Source: an uncultured Bacteroidales bacterium
GTDB lineage: Bacteria; Bacteroidota; Bacteroidia; Bacteroidales; F082
Reading direction: 5' to 3'
DNA length: 64,000 nucleotides
Assembly: GCA_905234645.1 (NCBI GenBank)
Contig: CAJOIS010000013.1
Span: 1 to 64,000 of the forward strand
Below the pieces are notes generated by a model, which was not told where the DNA came from, did no database searches, and worked only from the letters and a program-made list of their open reading frames with translations. The translations under genes and the position numbers were made by a program. Shown one piece after another: positions 56,101-63,410 of this stretch. The number at the start of each line of letters is the position of its first letter. Positions within the stretch are counted from its first letter, which is position 1.

Positions 56101-57747
56101 ATGGGTACATTAGCAACACTTTGGCAAGATCACAGGACGTTGGTTGTGTTTTTCATCGTCCTCATCGTTGTCATCCCTTTCTTGATTTTTTACCTGAACA
56201 AAGCCAAGAAAGAGCATCCTAAAGGCTTGATTGCCGCCGCCTTGAGTAATATGGGCGAGCGCTTCGGCTATTACATCATGAACGCCGTGCTGGTGCTGTT
56301 CATCTGCTCCAAGTTCGGTCTGCCTGACAGGACCTCCGGCCTTATCTTTGGCGTGTTCTATTTCCTGATTTATGTGCTGGCACTGCCCGGCGGTATCATC
56401 GCCGACCGCACGCAAAACTACAAGAGAACCATCATCTCGGGTATCATCGTGATGGCCATCGGTTACGGATTGCTGTCCATCCCCGTGTTCAGTGATGGTG
56501 GCAGCACCATGTCGTGGCCGTTTGTCATTGCCATGGTCGCCTTGCTTCTCATCGCCTGTGGTAACGGTCTCTTCAAGGGCAACCTGCAAGCTATCGTGGG
56601 TCAGTTGTATGACGACTTCGAGGCTGAGGCTGCCAAGCAAGGCCCCGAGGCTCTTGCTGCAGCTAAGGAGAAGCGTGACAGCGGTTTCCAGATTTTCTAC
56701 GTGTTCATCAACATCGGTGGTGTGATCGCCCCCTTTGTGGCTCCTATCATCCGTGACTGGTACCTGAAGACGAAAGACTTGATCTATAATGCCGACCTCC
56801 CGCGTCTGTGCCACAAGTTCATTATGGGCACCATGGAAGGTAACGACATGTCCAACCTTACCCAGCTGTCAGGGGGCGCCAATCTTGACACTTTCTGCCA
56901 GAACTACCTCCATGTGTACAACACCGGCGTTCACTACTCCTTCCTCGTTTCGGTGCTGGCCATGCTCATCTCCTTGTGCATCTTCGTCGCTGTCAAGCAC
57001 AAGCTGCCGAACCCGGTGAAGAAAGTCAAGGCCGATGTGCAGGAATATACCGAAGCCGAGCGCCTCGCCGACGCCAAGGAAATCAAGCAGCGTATGGCTG
57101 CCTTGTATGCCGTTCTCGGTATCGCCGTGTTCTTCTGGTTCTCGTTCCACCAGAACGCCCAGTCGCTGACCATCTTCGCCCGTGACTTCGTCGACACCAG
57201 CGCTCTCCCACCTGAGATCCTGCAGTTCATCAACCCGTTCTTCGTGATTGTGTTGACACCTATCATCATGTGGATCTTCGCCTCCCTCATGCGTAAGGGC
57301 AAGGAAGTCTCCACGCCTAAGAAGATTGCACTCGGCATGTTCATCGCCGCCTGCGCCTATCTCTTCTTAATAGTCATCGCTGTGTTGCACAACTATCCGT
57401 CTGGCGATGCCTTCAAGGCCCTTCCCGAAACAGAGAAGATGGCTATGAAGACTGGACCGTGGGTAATGATTGTGACCTACTTCTTCCTCACCGTGGCCGA
57501 GTTGTTCATCTCGCCTCTGGGCTTGTCGTTCGTTTCGAAGATTGCACCGCGTCATATGGTGGGTATGTGCCAAGGCTTGTGGCTGTCGGCTACCGCCATC
57601 GGTAACCTCTTGATCTTCCTCGGTGTGGAGATGCTGAACTCTTTCCCGCACCAGTGGATGACATGGGGCGTCTTCGCCTTGATTTGCCTCACTTCCATGG
57701 CGATCATGTTTGGCATGCTGAAATGGCTTGAGAGAGTGGCTAAATAA
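56101..57747 (+). CDS. POT-family proton-dependent peptide transporter
   Basis: The 548-aa MFS protein has about 14 membrane segments and POT features: NMGERFGYYIMNAVLVLFI (the ExxER-type motif reduced to GER), PGGIIADRTQNYKRTI (A-loop), FYVFINIGGVIAPFV and a FxSPLGLSF-like segment near the C-terminus. It imports di- and tripeptides driven by protons. Codon use is strongly biased to the C-ending codons seen in highly expressed genes here. The presence of two secreted peptidases nearby fits a peptide-using lifestyle, but no operon link is seen. Confidence 0.9.
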   Translation: MGTLATLWQDHRTLVVFFIVLIVVIPFLIFYLNKAKKEHPKGLIAAALSNMGERFGYYIMNAVLVLFICSKFGLPDRTSGLIFGVFYFLIYVLALPGGIIADRTQNYKRTIISGIIVMAIGYGLLSIPVFSDGGSTMSWPFVIAMVALLLIACGNGLFKGNLQAIVGQLYDDFEAEAAKQGPEALAAAKEKRDSGFQIFYVFINIGGVIAPFVAPIIRDWYLKTKDLIYNADLPRLCHKFIMGTMEGNDMSNLTQLSGGANLDTFCQNYLHVYNTGVHYSFLVSVLAMLISLCIFVAVKHKLPNPVKKVKADVQEYTEAERLADAKEIKQRMAALYAVLGIAVFFWFSFHQNAQSLTIFARDFVDTSALPPEILQFINPFFVIVLTPIIMWIFASLMRKGKEVSTPKKIALGMFIAACAYLFLIVIAVLHNYPSGDAFKALPETEKMAMKTGPWVMIVTYFFLTVAELFISPLGLSFVSKIAPRHMVGMCQGLWLSATAIGNLLIFLGVEMLNSFPHQWMTWGVFALICLTSMAIMFGMLKWLERVAK

Positions 57748-57769
57748 TAGTGATTACAACTATGTATGA

Positions 57770-57795
57770 CAAAGGCTTGCTTCGGCAAGCCTTTG
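57770..57795 (+). terminator. terminator of the peptide transporter gene
   Basis: CAAAGGCTTGC pairs perfectly with GCAAGCCTTTG around TTCG. It lies 22 bases after the stop and is followed by TTGTT. Confidence 0.88.
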
Positions 57796-57885
57796 TTGTT
57801 AGAGGCCAAAAGCGATAGAAAAATCAATCGTCATCTCCTTGAAATCAGGAGAATTGCTGCGGCGTTATGATTGATGAAAAATGTA

Positions 57886-57893
57886 TATATTTG
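57886..57893 (+). promoter_or_regulatory. -7 element of the structured RNA
   Basis: TATATTTG (TAnnTTTG) is the only -7 match I find between the transporter terminator and the gene at 58193. The 90 bases before it (57796-57885) contain only a weak hairpin (CTCCT/AGGAG at 57834-57851). Transcription would start near 57900. Confidence 0.6.
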
Positions 57894-57899
57894 CAGTGT

Positions 57900-58151
57900 G
57901 AAAAAGAAAAATAAAAGTTGAACCAAAATAATCGAACAAAAGAAAAGAAGCTAAACACAAAAGACATATTATAATCAGATAGCACTTGTTGCTGTCCTTG
58001 AAGTCCTTTTACCACTTCGTCCTTTAATTAGGACAAACATCTCAAGGGCAAGTTGCAAATGCCGTATTCGTTACGGCGTGGAATACTTGTTAGAGATGTG
58101 GGCGTGGTAACCCGGACTTCAAGCAAGGAATAGATTCCACGCTTTTTTTTT
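57900..58151 (+). ncRNA. structured RNA: 6S-like rod or riboswitch-like attenuator
   Basis: After an A-rich 5' part, the segment 57978-58142 is dense with complementary pairs: hairpin GATAGCA/TGCTGTC (57978-57996); basal stem CTTGAAGTCC (57997-58006) with GGACTTCAAG (58114-58123); TTACCAC (58009-58015) with GTGGTAA (58104-58110); side hairpin GTCCT/AGGAC (58019-58034); ACATCTC (58037-58043) with GAGATGT (58093-58099); CAAGT with ACTTG; apical GCCGTA/TACGGC (58061-58077). Together these form one long rod with a side hairpin. Alternatively GCGTGGAAT (58076-58084) pairs with ATTCCACGC (58134-58142), followed by nine T: a terminator incompatible with the rod. It could be a 6S-type RNA (rod with an internal asymmetric bubble) or the leader of the gene at 58193, which has no visible promoter of its own. 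I match it to no known family with certainty. Confidence 0.72.
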
Positions 58152-58192
58152 GTTATTTCAAATGAAATTATTAACCTCAAATAAATCCTAAT

Positions 58193-59257
58193 ATGAAAGC
58201 ATTAAAATGTGAACTATGCGGAAGTAATGATGTTGTTAAACAAGATGGATTATATGTCTGTCAGCATTGTGGCACAAAATACACAGTTGATGAAGCGAAG
58301 AAATTGATGATAGAGGGAACTGTTAATGTTGAAGGAACGGTGAAGATAGATGATTCCACAGAACTAAAAAATCTCTATGAGATTGCACGAAGAGCTCGAA
58401 ATGCTGAGAATTATGAGGACGCTGGAAAGTATTATGATTCTATTCTTGCAAAGAATCCAAAAGACTGGGAAGCTGTACTTTATGTGGTGTTTTGTAAAGC
58501 GATGACATGTAAAATTGCAGAAATACAGAACTATGCTATGTTGATGATAAATAATAATGTATCAGTTCTGTCATTAATAAAAGATAATGTAAAGGATGAA
58601 GTTGAACAGAAGTTAGCAGTATTAGAAACTGCCATGGCATATTCTCGGGTAGGTATCTTGTTTTCTAGTGCTGCTGAAAAACACTATTATGAGATAGATT
58701 CTAGTATTAGAGATAGTTATTGCTTAACCTATATTAAGAACAACTCTAAGGTTGCTGCAATGCTGTATACTATAGGAGATGGTTTTATTCTTTATTTTGG
58801 AGATAAATATGGATTTGAAGCAGCCAACATGTGGAAACAAGCAATTAGTACAAACGTAAAAAACATACCTTTAATAGTTGATAAAAAAGGTCTAAAACAA
58901 TTCATTTTGGACTATGCTGAAAAAGTCAAGAAGTACGATAGTGATTATATTCCTCCAGAGATGAATACGGATAATGCTGACTCTGAATCTTCAGGTTGTT
59001 ATATTGCCACCGCCGTTTACGGTTCATACAACTGTCCCCAAGTTTGGACACTTCGTCGTTTCCGCGACAACACTTTGGATGCAACTTGGTATGGTCGTGC
59101 ATTCATCAAAACCTATTATGCTATCAGTCCAACATTGGTGAGATGGTTTGGCGAAACATCATGGTTCAAAGATTTTTGGCGCAAACCTTTGGATAAACTA
59201 GTAGCATCATTAAGAAACAAAGGTGTAGAAGATACACCATATATCGACAAATATTAG
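58193..59257 (+). CDS. zinc-ribbon protein with CFI-box C-terminal domain
   Basis: The 354-aa protein starts with a zinc ribbon (CELCGSNDVVKQDGLYVCQHCG, two CxxC pairs), a short repeat-like stretch (GTVNVEGTVKIDD), TPR-like helices (RARNAENYEDAGKYYDSILAKNP, ~65-100) and a less conserved helical middle. The last ~75 residues match what I know as the CFI-box C-terminal domain: CYIATAVYGSYNCPQV, LRRFRDNTLDATWYGRAF, YYAISP. Function is unknown. The body of the gene is AT-rich, but the CFI-box part has the higher GC and codon style of the host, as if two pieces of different history were joined. A structured RNA with a terminator lies directly upstream. Confidence 0.8.
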   Translation: MKALKCELCGSNDVVKQDGLYVCQHCGTKYTVDEAKKLMIEGTVNVEGTVKIDDSTELKNLYEIARRARNAENYEDAGKYYDSILAKNPKDWEAVLYVVFCKAMTCKIAEIQNYAMLMINNNVSVLSLIKDNVKDEVEQKLAVLETAMAYSRVGILFSSAAEKHYYEIDSSIRDSYCLTYIKNNSKVAAMLYTIGDGFILYFGDKYGFEAANMWKQAISTNVKNIPLIVDKKGLKQFILDYAEKVKKYDSDYIPPEMNTDNADSESSGCYIATAVYGSYNCPQVWTLRRFRDNTLDATWYGRAFIKTYYAISPTLVRWFGETSWFKDFWRKPLDKLVASLRNKGVEDTPYIDKY

Positions 59258-59264
59258 TTTTTTT

Positions 59265-59345
59265 GGTTTGTAGGGCTGTCACATCGTGGCAGCCGCAGCG
59301 ATACAACAATGCTGCGGCTGCCGTGGTACGACAGCCCTACAAACC
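59265..59345. repeat. 81-bp near-perfect palindrome
   Basis: GGTTTGTAGGGCTGTC (59265-59280) is the exact reverse complement of 59330-59345. The inner arms, GTGGCAGCCGCAGC and GCTGCGGCTGCCGTGG, pair with few mismatches around GATACAACAAT. It starts seven bases after the stop of the gene at 58193. No T-run follows, so it is a mobile-type or mRNA-end element rather than a standard terminator. Confidence 0.82.
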
Positions 59346-59387
59346 TATTGATAACATGGTTTTTATTTGTATGTCAAAGATTTTCCC

Positions 59388-59395
59388 TATCTTTG
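59388..59395 (+). promoter_or_regulatory. -7 element of the etfB-etfA-acd operon
   Basis: TATCTTTG, 32 bases before the ATG at 59428. Confidence 0.65.
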
Positions 59396-59427
59396 CGGCC
59401 GAATTTGAAAACGAGAAATTTTATTTT

Positions 59428-60296
59428 ATGACCAAAGCATTGAAAATCGTGGTGCTTGCCAAGCAGGTGCCCGATACGCGTAATGTGGGCAAAGACGCCA
59501 TGACGCCAGAAGGCACCGTCAACCGCGCCGCCCTGCCCGCCATCTTCAACCCCGAAGACCTGAACGCCCTTGAACAGGCCCTGCGCCTCAAGGAGCAGAA
59601 TCCAGGCAGCACCGTCGGCGTGCTCACCATGGGCCCGCCGCGCGCCGGTGAGATCATCCGCCAAGGCCTCTTCCGTGGAGCCGACACGGGCTGGCTGCTC
59701 ACCGACCGCCTCTTCGCAGGCGCCGACACACTTCGTATGCCCTCGCCACCGCCATCAAGAAGATCGGCGATGTCGACATCGTCATCGGAGGCCGTCAGGC
59801 CATCGACGGCGACACCGCCCAGGTGGGTCCCCAAGTGGCACAGAAACTGGGTCTCAACCAAGTGACTTATGCTGAGGAAATCCTCAAGATCGAAAACAAC
59901 ATCGCCACCATCCGCCGTCATATCGACGGTGGCGTGGAGACTGTCGAAGTGCCGCTGCCTTGCGTGATTACCGTCAACGGTAGCGCGGCACCCTGCCGTC
60001 CCTGCAACGCCAAGTTGGTGATGAAATACAAGTATGCCTCATGCCCGCTGGAGCGTCAGCCCGAAGATCCTCGTGCCGACCTCTATGCCAGTCGCGACTA
60101 CCTCAACCTCAACCAGTGGAGCGTGGCCGACGTGGATGGCGATCCCAACCAGTGTGGCCTCTCTGGTAGTCCCACCAAGGTGAAAACCGTGCAGAACATC
60201 GTCTTCCAGGCCAAGGAGAGCAAGACCCTCACCGCCAGCGATGCCGATGTGGAAGGATTGATTAAAGAATTGTTAGAGGAGAAGATAATCGGATGA
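59428..60296 (+). pseudogene. etfB: electron transfer flavoprotein beta subunit, frameshifted
   Basis: EtfB carries AMP and forms the FAD-binding ETF heterodimer with EtfA. The first frame runs from MTKALKIVVLAKQVPDT to FAGADT at about 59730. The second frame continues SYALATAIKKIGDVDIVIGG and QAIDGDTAQVGPQVAQKLG to EEKIIG at 60296. Known relatives read AGADTLATSYALATAI at the junction, so a few codons minus a frame are missing: the lesion is a deletion of 1 modulo 3 bases, and seven fits the relatives I remember. The downstream half keeps a fully conserved sequence (HIDGGVETVEVPLP, VNGSAAPCRPCNAKL), which argues for a very recent mutation or a sequencing error. It is first in an operon with etfA and an acyl-CoA dehydrogenase. 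Confidence 0.88.
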
Positions 60297-60301
60297 TGAG
60301 A

Positions 60302-60416
60302 GACTTGACGATGTTTGGCTTTTAGCAATTAGCAGTTAGCTATTAGCTTGGTAGCCAGTAAACTAACGGCTAATGGCTAATAGCTAAGAGCCACAAAAGC
60401 CAAAACATCAAGTCAC
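60302..60416. repeat. heptamer-built palindrome between etfB and etfA
   Basis: Outer arms GACTTGACGATGTTTGGC and its near-complement (GCCAAAACATCAAGTC) enclose TTAGCAA-type heptamers on the left (units such as TTAGCAG and TTAGCTA) and CTAATGG-type heptamers on the right (CTAACGG and CTAATAG). It starts five bases after the etfB stop and ends 23 bases before etfA. Confidence 0.82.
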
Positions 60417-60439
60417 GTATCAATAAGAAAGAATGAACT

Positions 60440-61462
60440 ATGAACAACGTATTTGTATATATCGAGACCGAAGGCACTCAGGTGGCCGAAGTCTCCCAGG
60501 AGTTGCTTACCAAAGGGCGTAAACTGGCCGACCAGCTGGGCGTGGAACTGCATGCCGTTGTGGCTGGTACTGGCATCAAAGGCAAGGTGGAAGACCAGAT
60601 CCTGCCTTACGGCGTGGATAAGCTGTTCGCTTTCGATGGCGAGGGTTTGTTCCCCTACACCTCTGCACCTCACACCGATATCCTCGTCAACCTCTTCAAG
60701 GAGGAACAACCGCAGATCTGCCTGATGGGCGCTACCGTCATCGGTCGCGACCTCGGTCCGCGCGTCAGCTCTTCGCTGACCAGCGGTCTTACCGCCGACT
60801 GCACCCAACTCGAAATCGGTGACTTCGACGATGTCAAGACCAAGAAGCACTACGACAACCTGCTCTATCAGATTCGTCCCGCTTTCGGTGGCAACATCGT
60901 GGCGACCATCGTCAATCCCGACCACCGTCCGCAGATGGCTACCGTCCGCTCGGGCGTGATGCAGAAAGCCATTTACGAAGGCAAGGCCAAGAACGAAGTC
61001 GTTTATCCCGAGGTGAGCAAGTATGTCTCGCCTGAGGCATACGTCGTGAAGGTCCTCGACCACCATGTTGAGGCTGCCAAGCATAACCTGAAAGGCTCAC
61101 CCATCGTGGTGGCCGGCGGTTACGGCATGGGTTCGAAGGAAGGCTTCGATATGCTGTTTGAACTCGCCAAGGTGCTCCACGGCGAAGTCGGTGCCTCGCG
61201 TGCCGCCGTCGATGCGGGCTTCTGCGACACTGACCGCCAAATCGGTCAGACGGGCGTCACCGTGCACCCCAAGGTGTATATCGCTTGCGGTATCAGCGGT
61301 CAGATCCAGCACATCGCCGGTATGCAGGACTCCAAGATCATCATCTCGGTGAACAGCGACCCCGATGCGCCGATCAACCGTATTGCTGACTATGTCATCG
61401 TCGGTACCGTTGAGGAAGTCGTCCCGAAGTTGATTAAGTATTACAAACAAAACTCGAAGTAA
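60440..61462 (+). CDS. etfA: electron transfer flavoprotein alpha subunit
   Basis: EtfA binds FAD and passes electrons between acyl-CoA dehydrogenase and the quinone pool or a bifurcating partner. The 340-aa protein has the N-terminal ETF fold (VFVYIETEGTQVAEVSQELL), VIGRDLGPRVSSSLTSGLTADC, and the C-terminal FAD domain (VVAGGYGMGSKEGF, GASRAAVDAGFCD, QIGQTGVTVHPKVYIACGISGQIQH, NSDPDAPINRIADYV). All are canonical. It lies two bases upstream of the dehydrogenase gene. Confidence 0.97.
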   Translation: MNNVFVYIETEGTQVAEVSQELLTKGRKLADQLGVELHAVVAGTGIKGKVEDQILPYGVDKLFAFDGEGLFPYTSAPHTDILVNLFKEEQPQICLMGATVIGRDLGPRVSSSLTSGLTADCTQLEIGDFDDVKTKKHYDNLLYQIRPAFGGNIVATIVNPDHRPQMATVRSGVMQKAIYEGKAKNEVVYPEVSKYVSPEAYVVKVLDHHVEAAKHNLKGSPIVVAGGYGMGSKEGFDMLFELAKVLHGEVGASRAAVDAGFCDTDRQIGQTGVTVHPKVYIACGISGQIQHIAGMQDSKIIISVNSDPDAPINRIADYVIVGTVEEVVPKLIKYYKQNSK

Positions 61463-61464
61463 CC

Positions 61465-63183
61465 ATGGCAAACTATTATAACGACAACCCGAACCTGCAA
61501 TTCTACCTCGACCACCCGCTGATGAAGCGCATCGTCGAGCTGAAGGAACGTAATTTTGCTGATCAGGATAAATATGAGGATGCCCCTGTCGATTACGAAG
61601 ACGCGATGGAGAACTACCGCCGTGTCCTTGACATCACGGGTGACATCACCGCCAACATCATCGAGCCTAACTCAGAGAGCGTCGACCTCGAAGGTCCTCA
61701 TTTGGAGAATGGCCGCATGATCTATGCCTCCAAGACCGTGGAAAACCTTGATGCCTGCACCAAGGGCGGCCTTTGGGGCGTTTCCATGCCGCGCCGTTAC
61801 GGTGGCTTGAACCTGCCCATCACCGTGTTCAGCATGCTGAGCGAGATGGTCGCCTCCGCCGATGCCGGTTTCCAGAACATCTGGTCGTTGCAATCGTGCA
61901 TCGATACCTTGTATGAATTCGGCAACGAGGAGCAACGTATGAAGTACATTCCGCGCATCTGCGCCGGCGAGACCATGTCGATGGACCTCACTGAGCCTGA
62001 TGCCGGTTCCGACCTGCAGAGCGTCATGCTGAAGGCCACCTATTCCGAGAAGGACGGTTGCTGGCTGCTCAACGGTGTGAAGCGTTTCATCACCAATGGC
62101 GACTCCAACATCCACTTGGTGCTGGCCCGTTCCGAGGAAGGCACCAAGGACGGTCGTGGCCTGTCGATGTTCATCTACGACAAGCGTCAGGGTGGCGTCA
62201 ATGTGCGCCACATCGAGCACAAGTTGGGTATCCATGGCTCACCCACCTGCGAGTTGACCTACAAGAACGCCAAGGCCGAACTCTGCGGCGAGACCCGCCT
62301 GGGCCTCATCAAGTACGTGATGACGCTGATGAACAGCGCCCGTCTGGGCATCGCCGCCCAGTCCGTCGGTCTGGGACAAGAAGCCTACAACGAGGCCTTG
62401 AGATATGCCGGCGAGCGTCAGCAGTTCCACAAGAAGATCATCGAGTTCCCCGCTGTCTACGATATGCTCTCCCGCATGAAGGCCAAGATCGACGCAGGTC
62501 GCTCGCTGCTCTATATGACCGCCCGTTACGTGGATATCTACAAATGCTTGGAAGACATCCAGCGCGAGCGTCCGCTGACGCCTGAAGAACGCACCGAATG
62601 CAAGAAGTACTCGCGTCTCGCTGATGCCTTTACGCCTTTGGCGAAGGGCATGAACTCCGAGTATGCCAACCAGAACGCCTATGATGCCATCAGCATCCAC
62701 GGCGGCTCGGGCTTCATCATGGAGTACAAGTGCCAACGCCTTTACCGTGACGCCCGTATCTTCTCCATCTACGAAGGCACGACCCAGTTGCAGGTGGTAG
62801 CTGCCATCCGTTACATCACTAATGGTACCTACCTCACCATCATGAAGGAAATGCTGGAGAACGAGGTCTCCGAGGACTTGAAGCCCTTGCAAAACACGGT
62901 GCGCACCCTCGTGGAGCTCTATGAGAACTACGTGAAGGGCGCCAACAACCAAGAGGTTCAGGACTTCTTGGCCCGCCGACTCTATGACATGACCGGCGAC
63001 ATCATGATGTCGCTGCTCATCTTAGACGACGCTACCCACGCCCCGCATCTCTTTACCCAGTCCGCCAACGTCTACGTCCACGCCGCTGAGGAAGACGTCA
63101 TCGGCAAGAGCGTCTACGTGAAGAACTTCATCGAGGAAGACTTGGTGAACTTCAGGGCGAAGGCTGCTGATGTCGCTGAGTAA
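61465..63183 (+). CDS. acyl-CoA dehydrogenase
   Basis: The 572-aa flavoenzyme oxidises an acyl-CoA to the trans-2-enoyl-CoA and passes electrons to ETF. Features: MDLTEPDAGSDLQSVMLKA (FAD and substrate region), LLNGVKRFITNG, RLGIAAQSVGLGQEAYNEAL, SIHGGSGFIMEYKCQRLYRDARI and the IYEGTTQLQ motif, whose Glu is the usual catalytic base. It is about 190 residues longer than short-chain enzymes because of an inserted and a C-terminal helical domain, as in the larger ACAD types. With EtfAB it could run fatty-acid or butyryl-CoA chemistry; the acyl chain length cannot be read from sequence. Confidence 0.94.
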   Translation: MANYYNDNPNLQFYLDHPLMKRIVELKERNFADQDKYEDAPVDYEDAMENYRRVLDITGDITANIIEPNSESVDLEGPHLENGRMIYASKTVENLDACTKGGLWGVSMPRRYGGLNLPITVFSMLSEMVASADAGFQNIWSLQSCIDTLYEFGNEEQRMKYIPRICAGETMSMDLTEPDAGSDLQSVMLKATYSEKDGCWLLNGVKRFITNGDSNIHLVLARSEEGTKDGRGLSMFIYDKRQGGVNVRHIEHKLGIHGSPTCELTYKNAKAELCGETRLGLIKYVMTLMNSARLGIAAQSVGLGQEAYNEALRYAGERQQFHKKIIEFPAVYDMLSRMKAKIDAGRSLLYMTARYVDIYKCLEDIQRERPLTPEERTECKKYSRLADAFTPLAKGMNSEYANQNAYDAISIHGGSGFIMEYKCQRLYRDARIFSIYEGTTQLQVVAAIRYITNGTYLTIMKEMLENEVSEDLKPLQNTVRTLVELYENYVKGANNQEVQDFLARRLYDMTGDIMMSLLILDDATHAPHLFTQSANVYVHAAEEDVIGKSVYVKNFIEEDLVNFRAKAADVAE

Positions 63184-63204
63184 TTATAAGCTTTGAATAA
63201 TTGA

Positions 63205-63234
63205 AAAGTGTGCTCCATGGAGCACACTTTTTTT
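63205..63234 (+). terminator. terminator of the ETF operon
   Basis: AAAGTGTGCTCCA is followed directly by its reverse complement and then a T-run, 22 bases after the dehydrogenase stop. The 176 bases from 63235 to 63410 hold no gene I can support. Confidence 0.9.
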
Positions 63235-63410
63235 ATAAGAATGTATCTTGCAACAAACACATTTTTGCGAAAAATGATTGTTGGAAAGTACATTTTTATG
63301 CTTTTTTGCCAAGTTCCCAAACAAAAATCGGCCAAGTTCCCAAATGAAAACCTGTTGACTTATTGGATGGATACTATATCTTGTTGTTTGATAGGGTGTT
63401 GTAATCTCTG

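Noticed and set aside
62239-62952. Long minus-strand frame opposite the acyl-CoA dehydrogenase
   Set aside because: The sense frame is a canonical enzyme; the antisense frame is a consequence of strong codon bias.
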